Source of the DNA: Leptidea sinapis
Taxonomy: Eukaryota; Arthropoda; Insecta; Lepidoptera; Pieridae
Assembly (NCBI RefSeq): GCF_905404315.1
Contig: NC_066282.1
Span: forward strand, 6,906,501 to 6,970,500
Direction of reading: 5' to 3'
Length of the DNA: 64,000 bases
Under the pieces are notes generated by a model, which was given only the letters and a program-made list of their open reading frames with translations, was not told where the DNA came from and did no database searches. Position numbers and translations under genes: made by a program. Shown piece after piece: positions 11,543 through 20,588 of the stretch. Position 1 is the first letter of the stretch. The number at the start of each line of letters is the position of its first letter.

Positions 11543-12586
11543 TTTTTAGTGAATTTGCTAATTTTGTTTAATAATGTATAGCCTTTCGGAAGCCTTTCTG
11601 CAACTCAGGGTATCCTATCGCACAGAGTAGGGCACAAAACATTTTGTACCACATATTATTAGTTGAATAAATGATTATTATTATTAATAATATTTTAAAA
11701 ATAAATCGTAGTTTATTTATTAATAATAATATCCTAGTGATGCTTGTTTTGCACACCGTAATAAAGGGACATTGTGAAGTCATCGACGTCAGGTCCAGAC
11801 AATGAAGAATGTGTACACGTACATGTGATGGTCGCCAATTATGACGTAAAGCAATGATTGATTTAACAATCAAAATTACAAGAGATGACATAATGGTTTT
11901 TGAGATCTGGCGTCCTTCATATCTCAGTTAACATGGCTGATTTCAGTATTTTTTTGGTACTTTTAAATAATAGAATATATTATTGATCCCTTGAAACCAT
12001 TCATTCCTTGATTTATCAATACTTTCCTCATGCCCACTACTTGGTTTAAAACATTGCTTTCCCCCAGACTACACTCGTAGGTATGAAAGTATATTATAAA
12101 TACTTCAACGAAGAGAAAACGATCGGTTCTACCAATTATAGAAAGTCACACTTGACCTTTTTAAATATGTTATGAAATGAAATTAATTATTCTGCTTTTG
12201 AATAGGGTAAGTCCACATCTTAAATATTACAATGCGTCCTCTATCCAGCTAATATAAAAAACATGCAAAAACTTAACACTAAATTATTTAAATATTAATT
12301 TATCGACAAAATGCATTAGTTTAGTGTGCAATGCGGTATACTCATATTTTTTGGACACTTTTCACTACGAGAAGATATACGAATTGAACACCTTATACTA
12401 AAGGAAAAGACACAGAAAGCATTGGACGAAATACTGAAAGAAGACACTGGTAGGTTTGTGATACGTGATGAGTGTCGAAGAACTGTCAAGAGAGCGAGCA
12501 TTGAATGTAAAGATAACCACTCTGTCAAGAGTGTGCGACTAAATAATGAGAACCTACGAGATTGAAATTTGCCGCTGGTTATGTTA
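11543..12586. other. AT-rich interval, no gene supported
   Basis: A 79-codon plus-strand frame at 12326-12565 is rich in charged residues (LKEKTQKALDEILKEDTGRF) and could be a remnant of coding sequence. It matches no family I know and has an antisense frame of similar length, so I do not call it. Confidence 0.4.
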
Positions 12587-12931
12587 TACTAGCTGACCCG
12601 GCAAACGTTGTTTTGCCATATAAAGTATAATTCACGCGATAGTTTTATAAGTAATAAAATATTGCCTATATATATATTGTACATCATTTTGTTCTATTGT
12701 CAATAGTTTTTGCAGCGCACGCAAAAATAGGTTTTCGATTTTACACCTTGTGTTACAAAATAGCAATTTTATTACGGATTCCTAACTAATTTTGAAAAAA
12801 ACATAGCCTTTAGCCTTCCTCAATAAATGGACTACCCAACACTGAAAGAATCATTCAAATCGGACCAGTAGTACCAGAGATTAGCGCGTTCAAACAAACA
12901 AACACTGCAGCTTTATAATATTAGTATAGAT
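12587..12931 (+). repeat. Dispersed repeat T, copy 1 (TACTAGCTGACCCGG ... TATAATATTAGTA)
   Basis: It starts TACTAGCTGACCCGGCAAAC and ends TTATAATATTAGTATAGAT, with internal phrases CAAATCGG and AACAAACAAAC. The copy at 51178-51570 has the same kind of ends. I know these ends as a widespread arthropod repeat but cannot name the family with certainty. Confidence 0.75.
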
Positions 12932-13129
12932 TTCAGCTAATTAATTTTTGGAACCAAATATAATAATGAATTGTTGGTAACCCCTACCTAATAACTGATG
13001 CAGTCAAGGCAGGATACGGTATTGGTCCTGCTATTCTATACTAAACTTTGCTTCTGCTGTTGTCTAAAAGGTATTTATTTTCTCAAAATTGATTCCAATA
13101 GAATTCTTTTTGATATATTTATTTCTAAT

Positions 13130-14100
13130 ATACTAGATACTTCTACCGCTTCGGAAACAAATGGCGCTCTGAGAGAGAAGCGGCGGCGCAAGAAACTATC
13201 CCAGCATTCTTTTTTTGCGCTTTTCTCAATAAAAATATACAATATTGTACAGTCATTTCTATCGCTATTTAATAATCACAATCTAGTCCCAGGCTGTCCG
13301 ATCATTTAGATATTCAGCTGTGGAGTAATAGGATTTACGACAGAGCCATTTTCTTTATAAAACATTTAAATTTATTTATAGATAATGCCTGAACAGTGGC
13401 TGGGAATTTATTGTAGAAGTGTATACATTTACATACCCTTAATGCTTTTATGTATCTTATGAAGCCTACTAGAATTAGTTACAAACAATCCCTTATTTCT
13501 AGTGTTATAATAATGAAAATCACAATTAAGAGCAAAAAGGTGACGATTTTTGTGAACGTATATTAAATTTTCATAAATGTACTGACAATGAACAGTCATC
13601 ATATTTATTTCTTTAAATTTTTCATTGAGAGACTGTCTATAATTAAGCTGATATATAGCACGAACAGATCTCTATTGCAGAGCAAACACTATATCAATGT
13701 CAGCAGCATGACCCCATAGTAAAATACCGTACGTTATGATGCTGTGAAAATAACTGAAGTACACTAATCTAGCGGTCGCAACATTCGTGTACTCTCTAAT
13801 CTTTCTAACGGCATATGCCGCAGAGCTGAGTCTATCTGCTTGTTGGACAGTATGTGGACCCCACTGAAGCTTTTTATCTAACGTGATACCCAAGAAGACC
13901 ATAGTGTCCACAAGTTCCAAACTCTGGTCATTTATAAGTACGTTGGTTTGTACCTCCGCTGTGTTTGGTGTAATGAACCGTAAACACTTTGTTTTTTACT
14001 GTTTTAGTGCAGTTCGTCTCAAACCAACGCACTATCTTTGAGAGTGCATTGTTTAACTCGTCATCAATATCTGCACGTCTCTTCACTTTAAACACACGCG
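13130..14100 (-). mobile_element. LINE A copy 3: reverse transcriptase C-terminal half plus 3' UTR
   Basis: The minus strand from about 14095 reads RRADIDDELNNALSKIVRWF, then VFLGITLDKKLQWGPHTVQQ and YFSYFHSIITYGILLWGHAA. It then meets a stop after IDIVFALQ and continues as KFKEINMMTVH and on to NKFPATVQALSINKF. The 3' portion (13130-13456) contains the conserved tail region, including the complement of CTAGTCCCAGGCTGTCCGAT, which also marks LINE A 3' ends at 23.54-23.84 and 61.78-61.99 kb. It is truncated before the catalytic FADD box. Confidence 0.88.
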
Positions 14101-14136
14101 TCTTCTCTCTGTATATCTATTATCAACAAATAAAGT

Positions 14137-14255
14137 TTGGAAACAAAATTTTATGAACAATGTGGGACTCAAACCCACGACCTCTCGCGTTCCGTACGTA
14201 AAATCTAGTGTGCTTTGTTCAACTCTCAGGTTGTTGTGGCTTTGCGTGTGTAGGA
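14137..14255 (-). repeat. tRNA-like SINE-1, damaged copy
   Basis: The phrases AAAATTTTATGAACAATGTG, GACTCAAACCCACGACCTCT and CGCGTTCCGT match the 3' half of the tRNA-like unit seen intact at 55278-55349. The 5' half of the cloverleaf is deleted, and the sequence jumps to the flanking phrase TTTGTTCAACTCTCAGGTTG. Confidence 0.8.
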
Positions 14256-14311
14256 AAATTATACTTGCTGTTCCTGCCACCCCTATAAACCTCAGACCTC
14301 CTCTATTCCCC

Positions 14312-14351
14312 AAAGACTTCCGGGAGTATAAATATACTCCCGGAAGTCTTT
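14312..14351. repeat. Perfect 19-bp inverted repeat with a 2-bp loop
   Basis: The arm AAAGACTTCCGGGAGTATA, two As, and its exact reverse complement make a 40-nt perfect hairpin. A partial third copy, AAATATACTCCCGGG, follows at 14362. There is no following T tract in a transcript context that would make this a terminator. Confidence 0.95.
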
Positions 14352-14375
14352 AGGAAGGGTAAATATACTCCCGGG

Positions 14376-15084
14376 GTGCAAGCTAAGGGGGTAAGCTGCT
14401 ACACCTGGACAATGCAGAAGTACATGCGCAGCCGCTTCTTTTGCCAACATGGAGGTCATGCACAGGAGGCTGTCAGTTATATCTGTATTAAATATTTGTT
14501 TATTATAATGTCCGTAGCTGATACTTATACTTATGTATTAAATATAACAAACGAATCACTGTTGAATACAATAAATACATATAAGTAGGAAACCTTCTCT
14601 TATTTATTCGAATAAATCATTTCTTAAAAGTAGTTCAAATGTTAAGAAGTTTAAATGTAGTTGCTCTGTTAAAGAACCGCAATTGAATCGAACTATTTGG
14701 CCCGATTGTAAGAAGCCATGAAATAGAACGGAACCAAGTCTTAATTTGAAAGTTTACGGCCAAGTTACACTTAGGAGCTGCAATCTCATTACAGCGAATG
14801 TTCGAGTATTGAAGGAGAAACGTTTTATGTGTCTACAATTTACGAGTATTAATTCAATTCACAGTACTGCAAAAAATAGTATTGCGTCAAATATTTACTA
14901 CTTATATGTTAATTACATTCCTTATACAATATTATTCTGATTATTACTAGTTCAACCATCTACGCTTCGCTGTGACTCACTTTTATAGTGCTTTTATTTT
15001 TGCAGAGTAATTTGAAGAAAAAAAAAACTATTGGTCGAAGCGCGCAATCTTCATTGAATCACTTTGTCGGCTAGAAGATCCCTG
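14376..15084. other. No gene seen
   Basis: Frames of 64-70 codons here lack motifs. I recognise no element. Confidence 0.45.
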
Positions 15085-15315
15085 AAAATTGTATTCTTGA
15101 CCAGATTGTCGTTGATCTTGTGGGAGGCCTACCTACGTTTTCCGGTACGTTTACGCCATTCGAGGACTTAGTGCCCCAACGGCCATCTGTCCGTCAAGCT
15201 ATGTGCCCTGCCCACTGCCACTTAAGTTTCGAAACTTGAGCTATGTCTGTAACTTTGGTTCTCCTACGGATCTCCTCATTTCTGATTTGATCTCGATGCC
15301 TCGCATAATTAAATT
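15085..15315 (-). mobile_element. RTE-type LINE tail fragment
   Basis: The plus-strand phrases GACCAGATTGTC, CCATTCGAGGACTTAGTGCC, ATGTGCCCTGCCCACTGCCA and GGATCTCCTCATTTCTGATT are the complement of the RTE tail found at 29.43-29.80 kb. Several indels break the frame. Confidence 0.85.
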
Positions 15316-15427
15316 TAAATCAGTCAAATTTAAATACAGCAGTTTTTTTAGTTTCTTAAACTAACCTGAATTTTAGAATACTGAAAGAGATTCTACATCC
15401 TAGAAGCCCACCAATGCGAGGGAATCT

Positions 15428-15527
15428 ATTGATAAAACTTTAGTTCTTTAATACACTATTGATAAACTATTTGTGCTATTGATAAAACTTTAGTTCTTTA
15501 ATACACAATTGATAAACTATTTGTGCT
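15428..15527. repeat. Tandem duplication, 50 bp x 2
   Basis: Two adjacent 50-bp units begin ATTGATAAAACTTTAGTTCT and differ at one base (CACTATT versus CACAATT). Confidence 0.95.
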
Positions 15528-16223
15528 AGAAGATATGTATACTAAATATTTTTGTTCTCCTAAATGTATATTATTTATCATGATATTATGGAAACTGTCT
15601 ACCTGAACGAAAGTATTAAAATATTCATCTAATATTCATTACTTCAAAAACCAGTTACGGTTTCGACACCAGCTGAATAGATTACTCAGGAGATTTCTTC
15701 AGTTACTTTAAGTCAAACCGGTAGGCTGGTAATGTATGATGTATGGAGATGATATGAAAACTAAATGAAATCTACGATGTATACTTTTCTAAATATTTTT
15801 ATTGAGTAATATACCATTAAATTCACTCACTGAATGTTGAAGTCTATCATCATTTTACCAACTCGTGGTTGTAAATACGAGTATTTTAAAAGAGTTCCTG
15901 TGAACGGGAGAAATTTATTCCAGTGTTTTTTGTTTGAGTTGAGGCGATATGCAAATGCTCAGGTCGAAATATTGGGCGTTTGGTTGACATGAGTATTGTT
16001 TGTGACGTGTAGAGCTGTTGGATATGTTAAGCGCTTACCAACAGGATAATAAATATAACTAACTATATTATATAAGTATGTTATATATGACGTATATTTT
16101 CAGTCATCAAAAAACAAATATTAATAATAATAGAGCCATTTATTCCATATCTCTAGAAAAAGTGTACATTTGAAATATTGTTAGTTGTATGTTAATATTT
16201 TTTTGCTTAATCTAGGTTTTTAG
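15528..16223. other. AT-rich interval, no gene seen
   Basis: No recognised feature. Its right edge is the left flank of the inverted-repeat element and may be the continuation of the RTE-like relic at 17650. Confidence 0.45.
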
Positions 16224-16416
16224 TACAATTGGGTTTTTGAAAAAAAAAAAAATTGATTTTTTTATGTATTTTAAAACTTTATTATTAATAATATTGATAT
16301 TTAATGCAAAAAACTTCAAAAAAATTTTTTTTCAATTAATTATAAACAATTAAAAATTGATGAAATTTAAATAAAAATCACGTGACTATAAACGCGCCAT
16401 GATTGGTCACCATAGT

Positions 16417-16434
16417 TGTGACGTCATAATGTTA
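16417..16434 (+). repeat. Left subterminal inverted repeat (TGACGTCA core)
   Basis: TGTGACGTCATAATGTTA here is mirrored exactly at 17454-17471. The core TGACGTCA is itself palindromic (CRE-like). Its position is symmetric within the element, so it is a candidate binding site for the encoded THAP protein or a host factor. That role is inference. Confidence 0.85.
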
Positions 16435-16615
16435 TAGCTATTTAATAACAGTACAGCGTTTACGGCTATTACACGTGTCTAGACAATAATATTAAAAAAT
16501 TATTGCTAAAATACGAGTTGTTAGTTGGTTTCGATTAGCTATGTGTGATAAAGGATTTATTAAGGCAAAGTCTGATAATATTCCTGATGTTGATATATTT
16601 ATGATCACCGATTTT

Positions 16616-17356
16616 TTAAAAAATGACGTTCGGTTTAATGATTTGTTGTCTCCGTCGTTTTTCTGCAGCTGGTCTAAGAACCGTTGTAGTGCCTTGTCTT
16701 TTACGATTAGGTTCACAGTCAAACTTGTGTGGTACCACATCAATTTTAATCTTTGCTTTACCTCCCATCGTTGTATAATAAATGTAATTTTCCATGTCAT
16801 CTTTCAACTAAAAAAAAAAACAGAAATCATAAGAATTATTTATATGTTATTATAACAACAGAAAAACCACCATAACATAAAATTTAAAAAATTTCATACT
16901 ATAGTCAAATACATAACTTCGAACGTTATAAAATTATAAATATATCAAATTGAATCCCAATCATTAGATAAAGATACATAAATTTATTATTTAAGCACTT
17001 TATTTTATCAATAAAAAATTTTTTTAATGCTATGATTTTAAAGGTTATGATTTGGAGTCCAGTTAAAAAAAATTATTTACTGAACTTTACTTAAATATAT
17101 AATAATTATTTGATTTATATACTTAGATAAATAATAATTAATAAAAATGGTATTAAGAAATACTTACATCGAAATGATCTTCACAACAAAAAAAATTCGA
17201 TTTTGTTTGGGGATTATCACGGTGCACTGCTTGAAACCATTTATTTCGACGTTTGTCATCTTGGGGAACATTTAAAAACATTTTATCAGGAGTTGCCTTT
17301 GTAGTATTCTTACATAATGGTACAAAACAAGAACGATAACTTTTGAGGTTCGACAT
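16616..17356 (-). CDS. Short THAP-domain zinc-finger protein, two exons (join 16616..16807, 17168..17356)
   Basis: Exon 1 (63 codons) starts ATG at 17356 and carries C10-x4-C15, W40, P31 and C58-x2-H61, the C2CH zinc ligands of a THAP DNA-binding domain. It ends HFD at a GTAAGTA donor (17167). A T-rich tract and AG (16808-16809) precede exon 2, which opens LKDDMENY in phase. Exon 2 supplies VVPHKF (residues 87-92), the position of the AVPTIF box that closes a THAP domain, then a basic stretch AAEKRRRQQ that could be a nuclear signal, and stops at 126 residues. The 360-bp intron is AT-rich. The whole gene lies between the terminal inverted repeats, so I infer it binds element DNA, perhaps the TGACGTCA repeats. 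It could instead be an internally deleted remnant of a larger THAP transposase. Confidence 0.75.
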
Positions 17357-17453
17357 TTTTAATATAAATTTAAATATTTAATAATAACAACAAAATTAAA
17401 TAGATCAAAACACTGTATTTATTATTTTTCTATCAACTGCAATGAGTGAAAAC

Positions 17454-17471
17454 TAACATTATGACGTCACA
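17454..17471 (-). repeat. Right subterminal inverted repeat (TGACGTCA core)
   Basis: Exact reverse complement of 16417-16434. It lies about 100 bp upstream of the THAP start codon, so it could also act in the promoter. Confidence 0.85.
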
Positions 17472-17649
17472 CGCGCTCGGGTTTGTTCGGGAGTTGTCGG
17501 CGTGTCTTCGGTACTGGATTCAAAAATTTATTTTTATTTTGAAATAACTTTTGAATTATTCCGAAAAAAAAAATAGTTTTGTTATAAAACTAATATATAA
17601 TGTTTCCATTTATCACAAAAAAAAATTTTTTTCAAAAACCCAATTGTAT

Positions 17650-17860
17650 TTTTTTTACAATTTCTTAGATATGGCTCCCAGATTAGGTAAAGGCTTCCTC
17701 CAGCTTCATCCACAATTTTCTGTTAAGTGCTTTCTGTATCCATTATTTTACTGCTGATTGTACTATGTCATCAGCCCACCGTTTTATTGGTCTTTCTACA
17801 TTTCGTTTTCCTGATGTTGGCCCCTTCCAACGTGTATACTGACAGGAGGTGGACTAGAGT
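17650..17860 (-). mobile_element. Second RTE-like LINE tail
   Basis: The minus strand reads RPIKRWADDIVQSAVK, a stop, WIQKALNRKLWMKLEEAFT. This follows the RWxDDI...W...A.xRxxWxxLxEAF pattern of RTE C-termini but is distinct from the family at 29.4 kb. The THAP element sits immediately downstream in its 3' region, so it may have inserted into this relic. Confidence 0.65.
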
Positions 17861-19029
17861 AACAGAAAGAAACAAATATTAGACTTGTTTAATAACATAT
17901 ACAACTAGTATAAATGCATATCACGTTCCCTCGGGAATATTTGATAGTATATCATATTGTGTGTGAAAGATGTGGAATATGTTGAACCTTCAAAACGTCA
18001 TGTATTTTGTTGAAATAAAAAAGTGTATCTGAATTATCAATAAATAAATTTTAATCTTTTATCACAGGCAGAATTATGTCGTAGTTTTATTACAGAATTG
18101 AAGATATCGTAAACGATATTATAATATGGAATTGAATAGTATTATACTTTTTTTTTATGGATTTTATGGTTCAGCATTGTATTGTTTTACTGGATTGCAT
18201 TATTTTAAAAATATGTATATGTTTAATCTTTTGTCTAATTAATATTTACGTATCAGAATTGTATTTTTTGTGATTGACGTTGACGAGCAATCTTTTGATT
18301 TCATGGCAATAAAATATTTTTGACTTTGTATACTTTTGCACCGCGGCTATTTTGGATTTCAAAAATGATTCCAAATTCGTCCTACACCCCTAAACTATAT
18401 TATAAATAATATATTGATGTCATTATTTAGTATGGTTTTAAATTTACACCATTTCGATAACTATTGAAATGATTCTCTTATCTTCCACAGCTTTCTCACC
18501 CATTTTCACCCCTGAAAATGTTTTAGCAAAATTACCTTTTGAGTTCCGTGCTCTCTAAACATTGAATGTCGCTTGTTTACCACGCGATTTAAACCCGCAT
18601 ATTATTTTACGTGTAGCAAAAGGATGCTTATAGTTACGGCGATTTCAGTGAATTTATCTGAATGCTAGTGAAACAATCTTTGATAATAAGTAAAAATTAT
18701 TTGATTTGTAGTTTTGTTTATTTTACATAGACTTTTCTTTAGACAAAAGTTGAAAACCCATTATATTTGGGAATAAGCGAGGATTTTCAAGAAAAACAAT
18801 TTGTTTTGTTTAAAAGTGTTTATGATTGTATGGTAAATAATTAAAACAGTGTTTAGCTTCTGTTTAACTAAAACATCGTTAAGAACAACAAAAACTGAAG
18901 TGTACAGGAACAAATATAGGAACGGAACACAATTTTTGTCAGCTGTTATCTGTCTCTCATCAAATAATCGAATTCCATATGAATATAATCTATCCTTTAG
19001 ACACACCTTAGACAGTGTTCTAAGCAATA
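17861..19029. other. AT-rich interval, no gene seen
   Basis: No coding sequence was recognised. A pair of overlapping opposite-strand frames at 18761-19118 are mutual shadows without motifs. Confidence 0.5.
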
Positions 19030-19610
19030 TCTATTTATTTATTTGTTTATTATTACAAGGAAACATAACAAACACATCACAAGAACTGAACAATATAGGA
19101 AAGAGATACAAAATATAAATGTAGATGCGTCCTAACACATGTTTCACAAATACAATAATAACAAAAAGAAAAATCAAAGGTATCACAAAACGCAAACATT
19201 CACAGAAGTATTTAAGAATTTAAAAGATGTAGACAAATGTAATTAATTAAAACTAAACTTGGGGCAACGATAAGAACGATTTCAATTTTAATTCTAAACT
19301 GTGTCTGAACACAGCAGGGGAGCACGAAAATATGTCTATGTCGAGAAAACTATTGTTGTAAGATTTACACATTCTGTGTAATGGCGCGCGAAACCCAATG
19401 TTTGTTCTTGGGGACGATAGCTCAAAAGTAATGCGTATGTGCGGAGAGACCTGGCTGGGACGTGAAAGCCTACGAGACGGAGGAGCTCAGAAGATGTCAG
19501 CTCACTAGTACATATTTTCTTTAAAGTTGTTATAGTGCGGCGCTGACATAGCTGAAGAAAGTTGTATTTAAGCAACAAATCATTATAGTGGGCTCGATTT
19601 CCTTTTTCAC
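19030..19610 (-). mobile_element. LINE C: C-terminal reverse transcriptase fragment
   Basis: A minus-strand 80-codon frame (19336-19578) reads LRLVGFHVPARSLRTYALLL, then LGFARHYTECVN, and its downstream continuation reads SCSPAVFRHSLELKLKSFLS. This resembles the post-RT tail of a lepidopteran non-LTR element (VPxRxLR...RHYTECVN...). No catalytic motif is retained. Confidence 0.65.
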
Positions 19611-19684
19611 GATAATTTAATGTGCTAATCTAAAGATAATTGAAAGCTAAACAACAGAAAGATACCGATTTGTTAAAATAAGTG

Positions 19685-20015
19685 TTTACCAGTGGGAGGC
19701 TCCTTTGCACAGGATGCCGGCTAGATTATGGGTACCACAACGGCGCCTATTTCTGCCGCAAAGCAGTAATGTGTAAACATTACTATGTTTCGGCCGTAAG
19801 GGTTCCGTAGCTAGTGAAATTACTGGGGAATTGAGACTTAACATCTTACGAGAGACGAGCGCAATTGTAGTGCCGCTCAGAATTTTTGGGTTTTTATAGG
19901 CATAGTGGCACTGCATTTTAATGGACAGGGCCTATCAATTGCCATCAGCTGAACGACCTGCACAAGACATCGTCCTGCACGGGACAAGACGTGTCCCTTA
20001 TTTTCATTATAAAAA
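19685..20015 (-). repeat. SINE-like repeat M, nearly full copy
   Basis: It runs from CCAGTGGGAGGCTCCTTTGC through CCGGCTAGATTATGGGTACC, GCAGTAATGTGTAAACATTA, GTAGCTAGTGAAATTACTGG and AGTGCCGCTCAGAATTTTTG to GACAAGACGTGTCCCTTATT. Two internal hairpin blocks are visible: CAGTAATG...CATTACT, and GTGCCGCTCAGAA with its decayed partner GTGGCACTG. Confidence 0.85.
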
Positions 20016-20339
20016 AACAGATATTTATCTTTTTTGTAATAACACAGTAAACATATACTTAATCCACCAGTCTGTGAGCGCTCTAACAATATTTTCAGCA
20101 TACGAAAGCATAACTGTTTATGCTTCATTAAAAAGTGAACCGTTTTTTTTGTTCTTTGCTTTTCTTTCAAATCACTTGTTAATTAGAAAAGAGTGCAGAT
20201 TGAAATGTTTTGCCCGAATTAAAGTGTTGGCACGACTTACTAGATATACTTAATAGAGAAGTCATTTCAAATAAAACTATTTTGTTTGACTATGCATTCT
20301 GATTTGAAATACGTATTTATATTCTGTATGTGTAATTAA

Positions 20340-20475
20340 TGTATCAAAATCTGTCGTGTATGAAAGGGACCAGGTTACTTGATGTGAAGTGATGCCTACA
20401 TTCTCATGCAATATCAGAGGAATTACAGGAGCGTTGTCGACCTTTTAAAATGATTAATGCGCTTTTTATCCATAA
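20340..20475 (-). mobile_element. LINE D 3' UTR fragment
   Basis: GGGACCAGGTTACTTGATGTG, then GATGCCTACATTCTCATGCA and GGAATTACAGGAGCGTTGTC, parallels the LINE D 3' end at 20.59-20.73 kb with many substitutions. Confidence 0.65.
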
Positions 20476-20588
20476 GCATAATTTAACTTTATATTTTGGC
20501 TATAAATGTATGAATTCGAATTTGCTTACTACCATTAATTAATTAAAATTAAAGTAATTGTGAACAATCTCATAATTCAATAATTTAA

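Larger units (their letters stand above)
16224..17648. mobile_element. THAP-encoding DNA transposon-like element with perfect 23-bp terminal inverted repeats
   Basis: The left end 16224-16246 (TACAATTGGGTTTTTGA plus six As) is the exact reverse complement of 17626-17648. A second pair, 18 bp containing the palindrome TGACGTCA, is also inverted and exact (16417-16434 and 17454-17471), lying 193 and 177 bp from the two ends. The outermost TA could be a 2-bp target duplication. The 1,425-bp interior holds one two-exon THAP gene on the minus strand and no recognisable transposase catalytic domain. P elements and IS4EU/ISL2EU-type transposons are known to use THAP domains; the short TA flank does not fit the 8-bp duplication of P elements. 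I infer a small, perhaps non-autonomous, element. Confidence 0.75.

Noticed and set aside
12326..12565. A 79-codon charged frame as a small gene
   Set aside because: No family match, no splice or promoter context, and a 70-codon antisense frame of equal quality.
16224..17648. A P element
   Set aside because: The matching flank is only TA, not 8 bp, and no P-type GTPase or catalytic region is visible. Only the THAP domain is shared.
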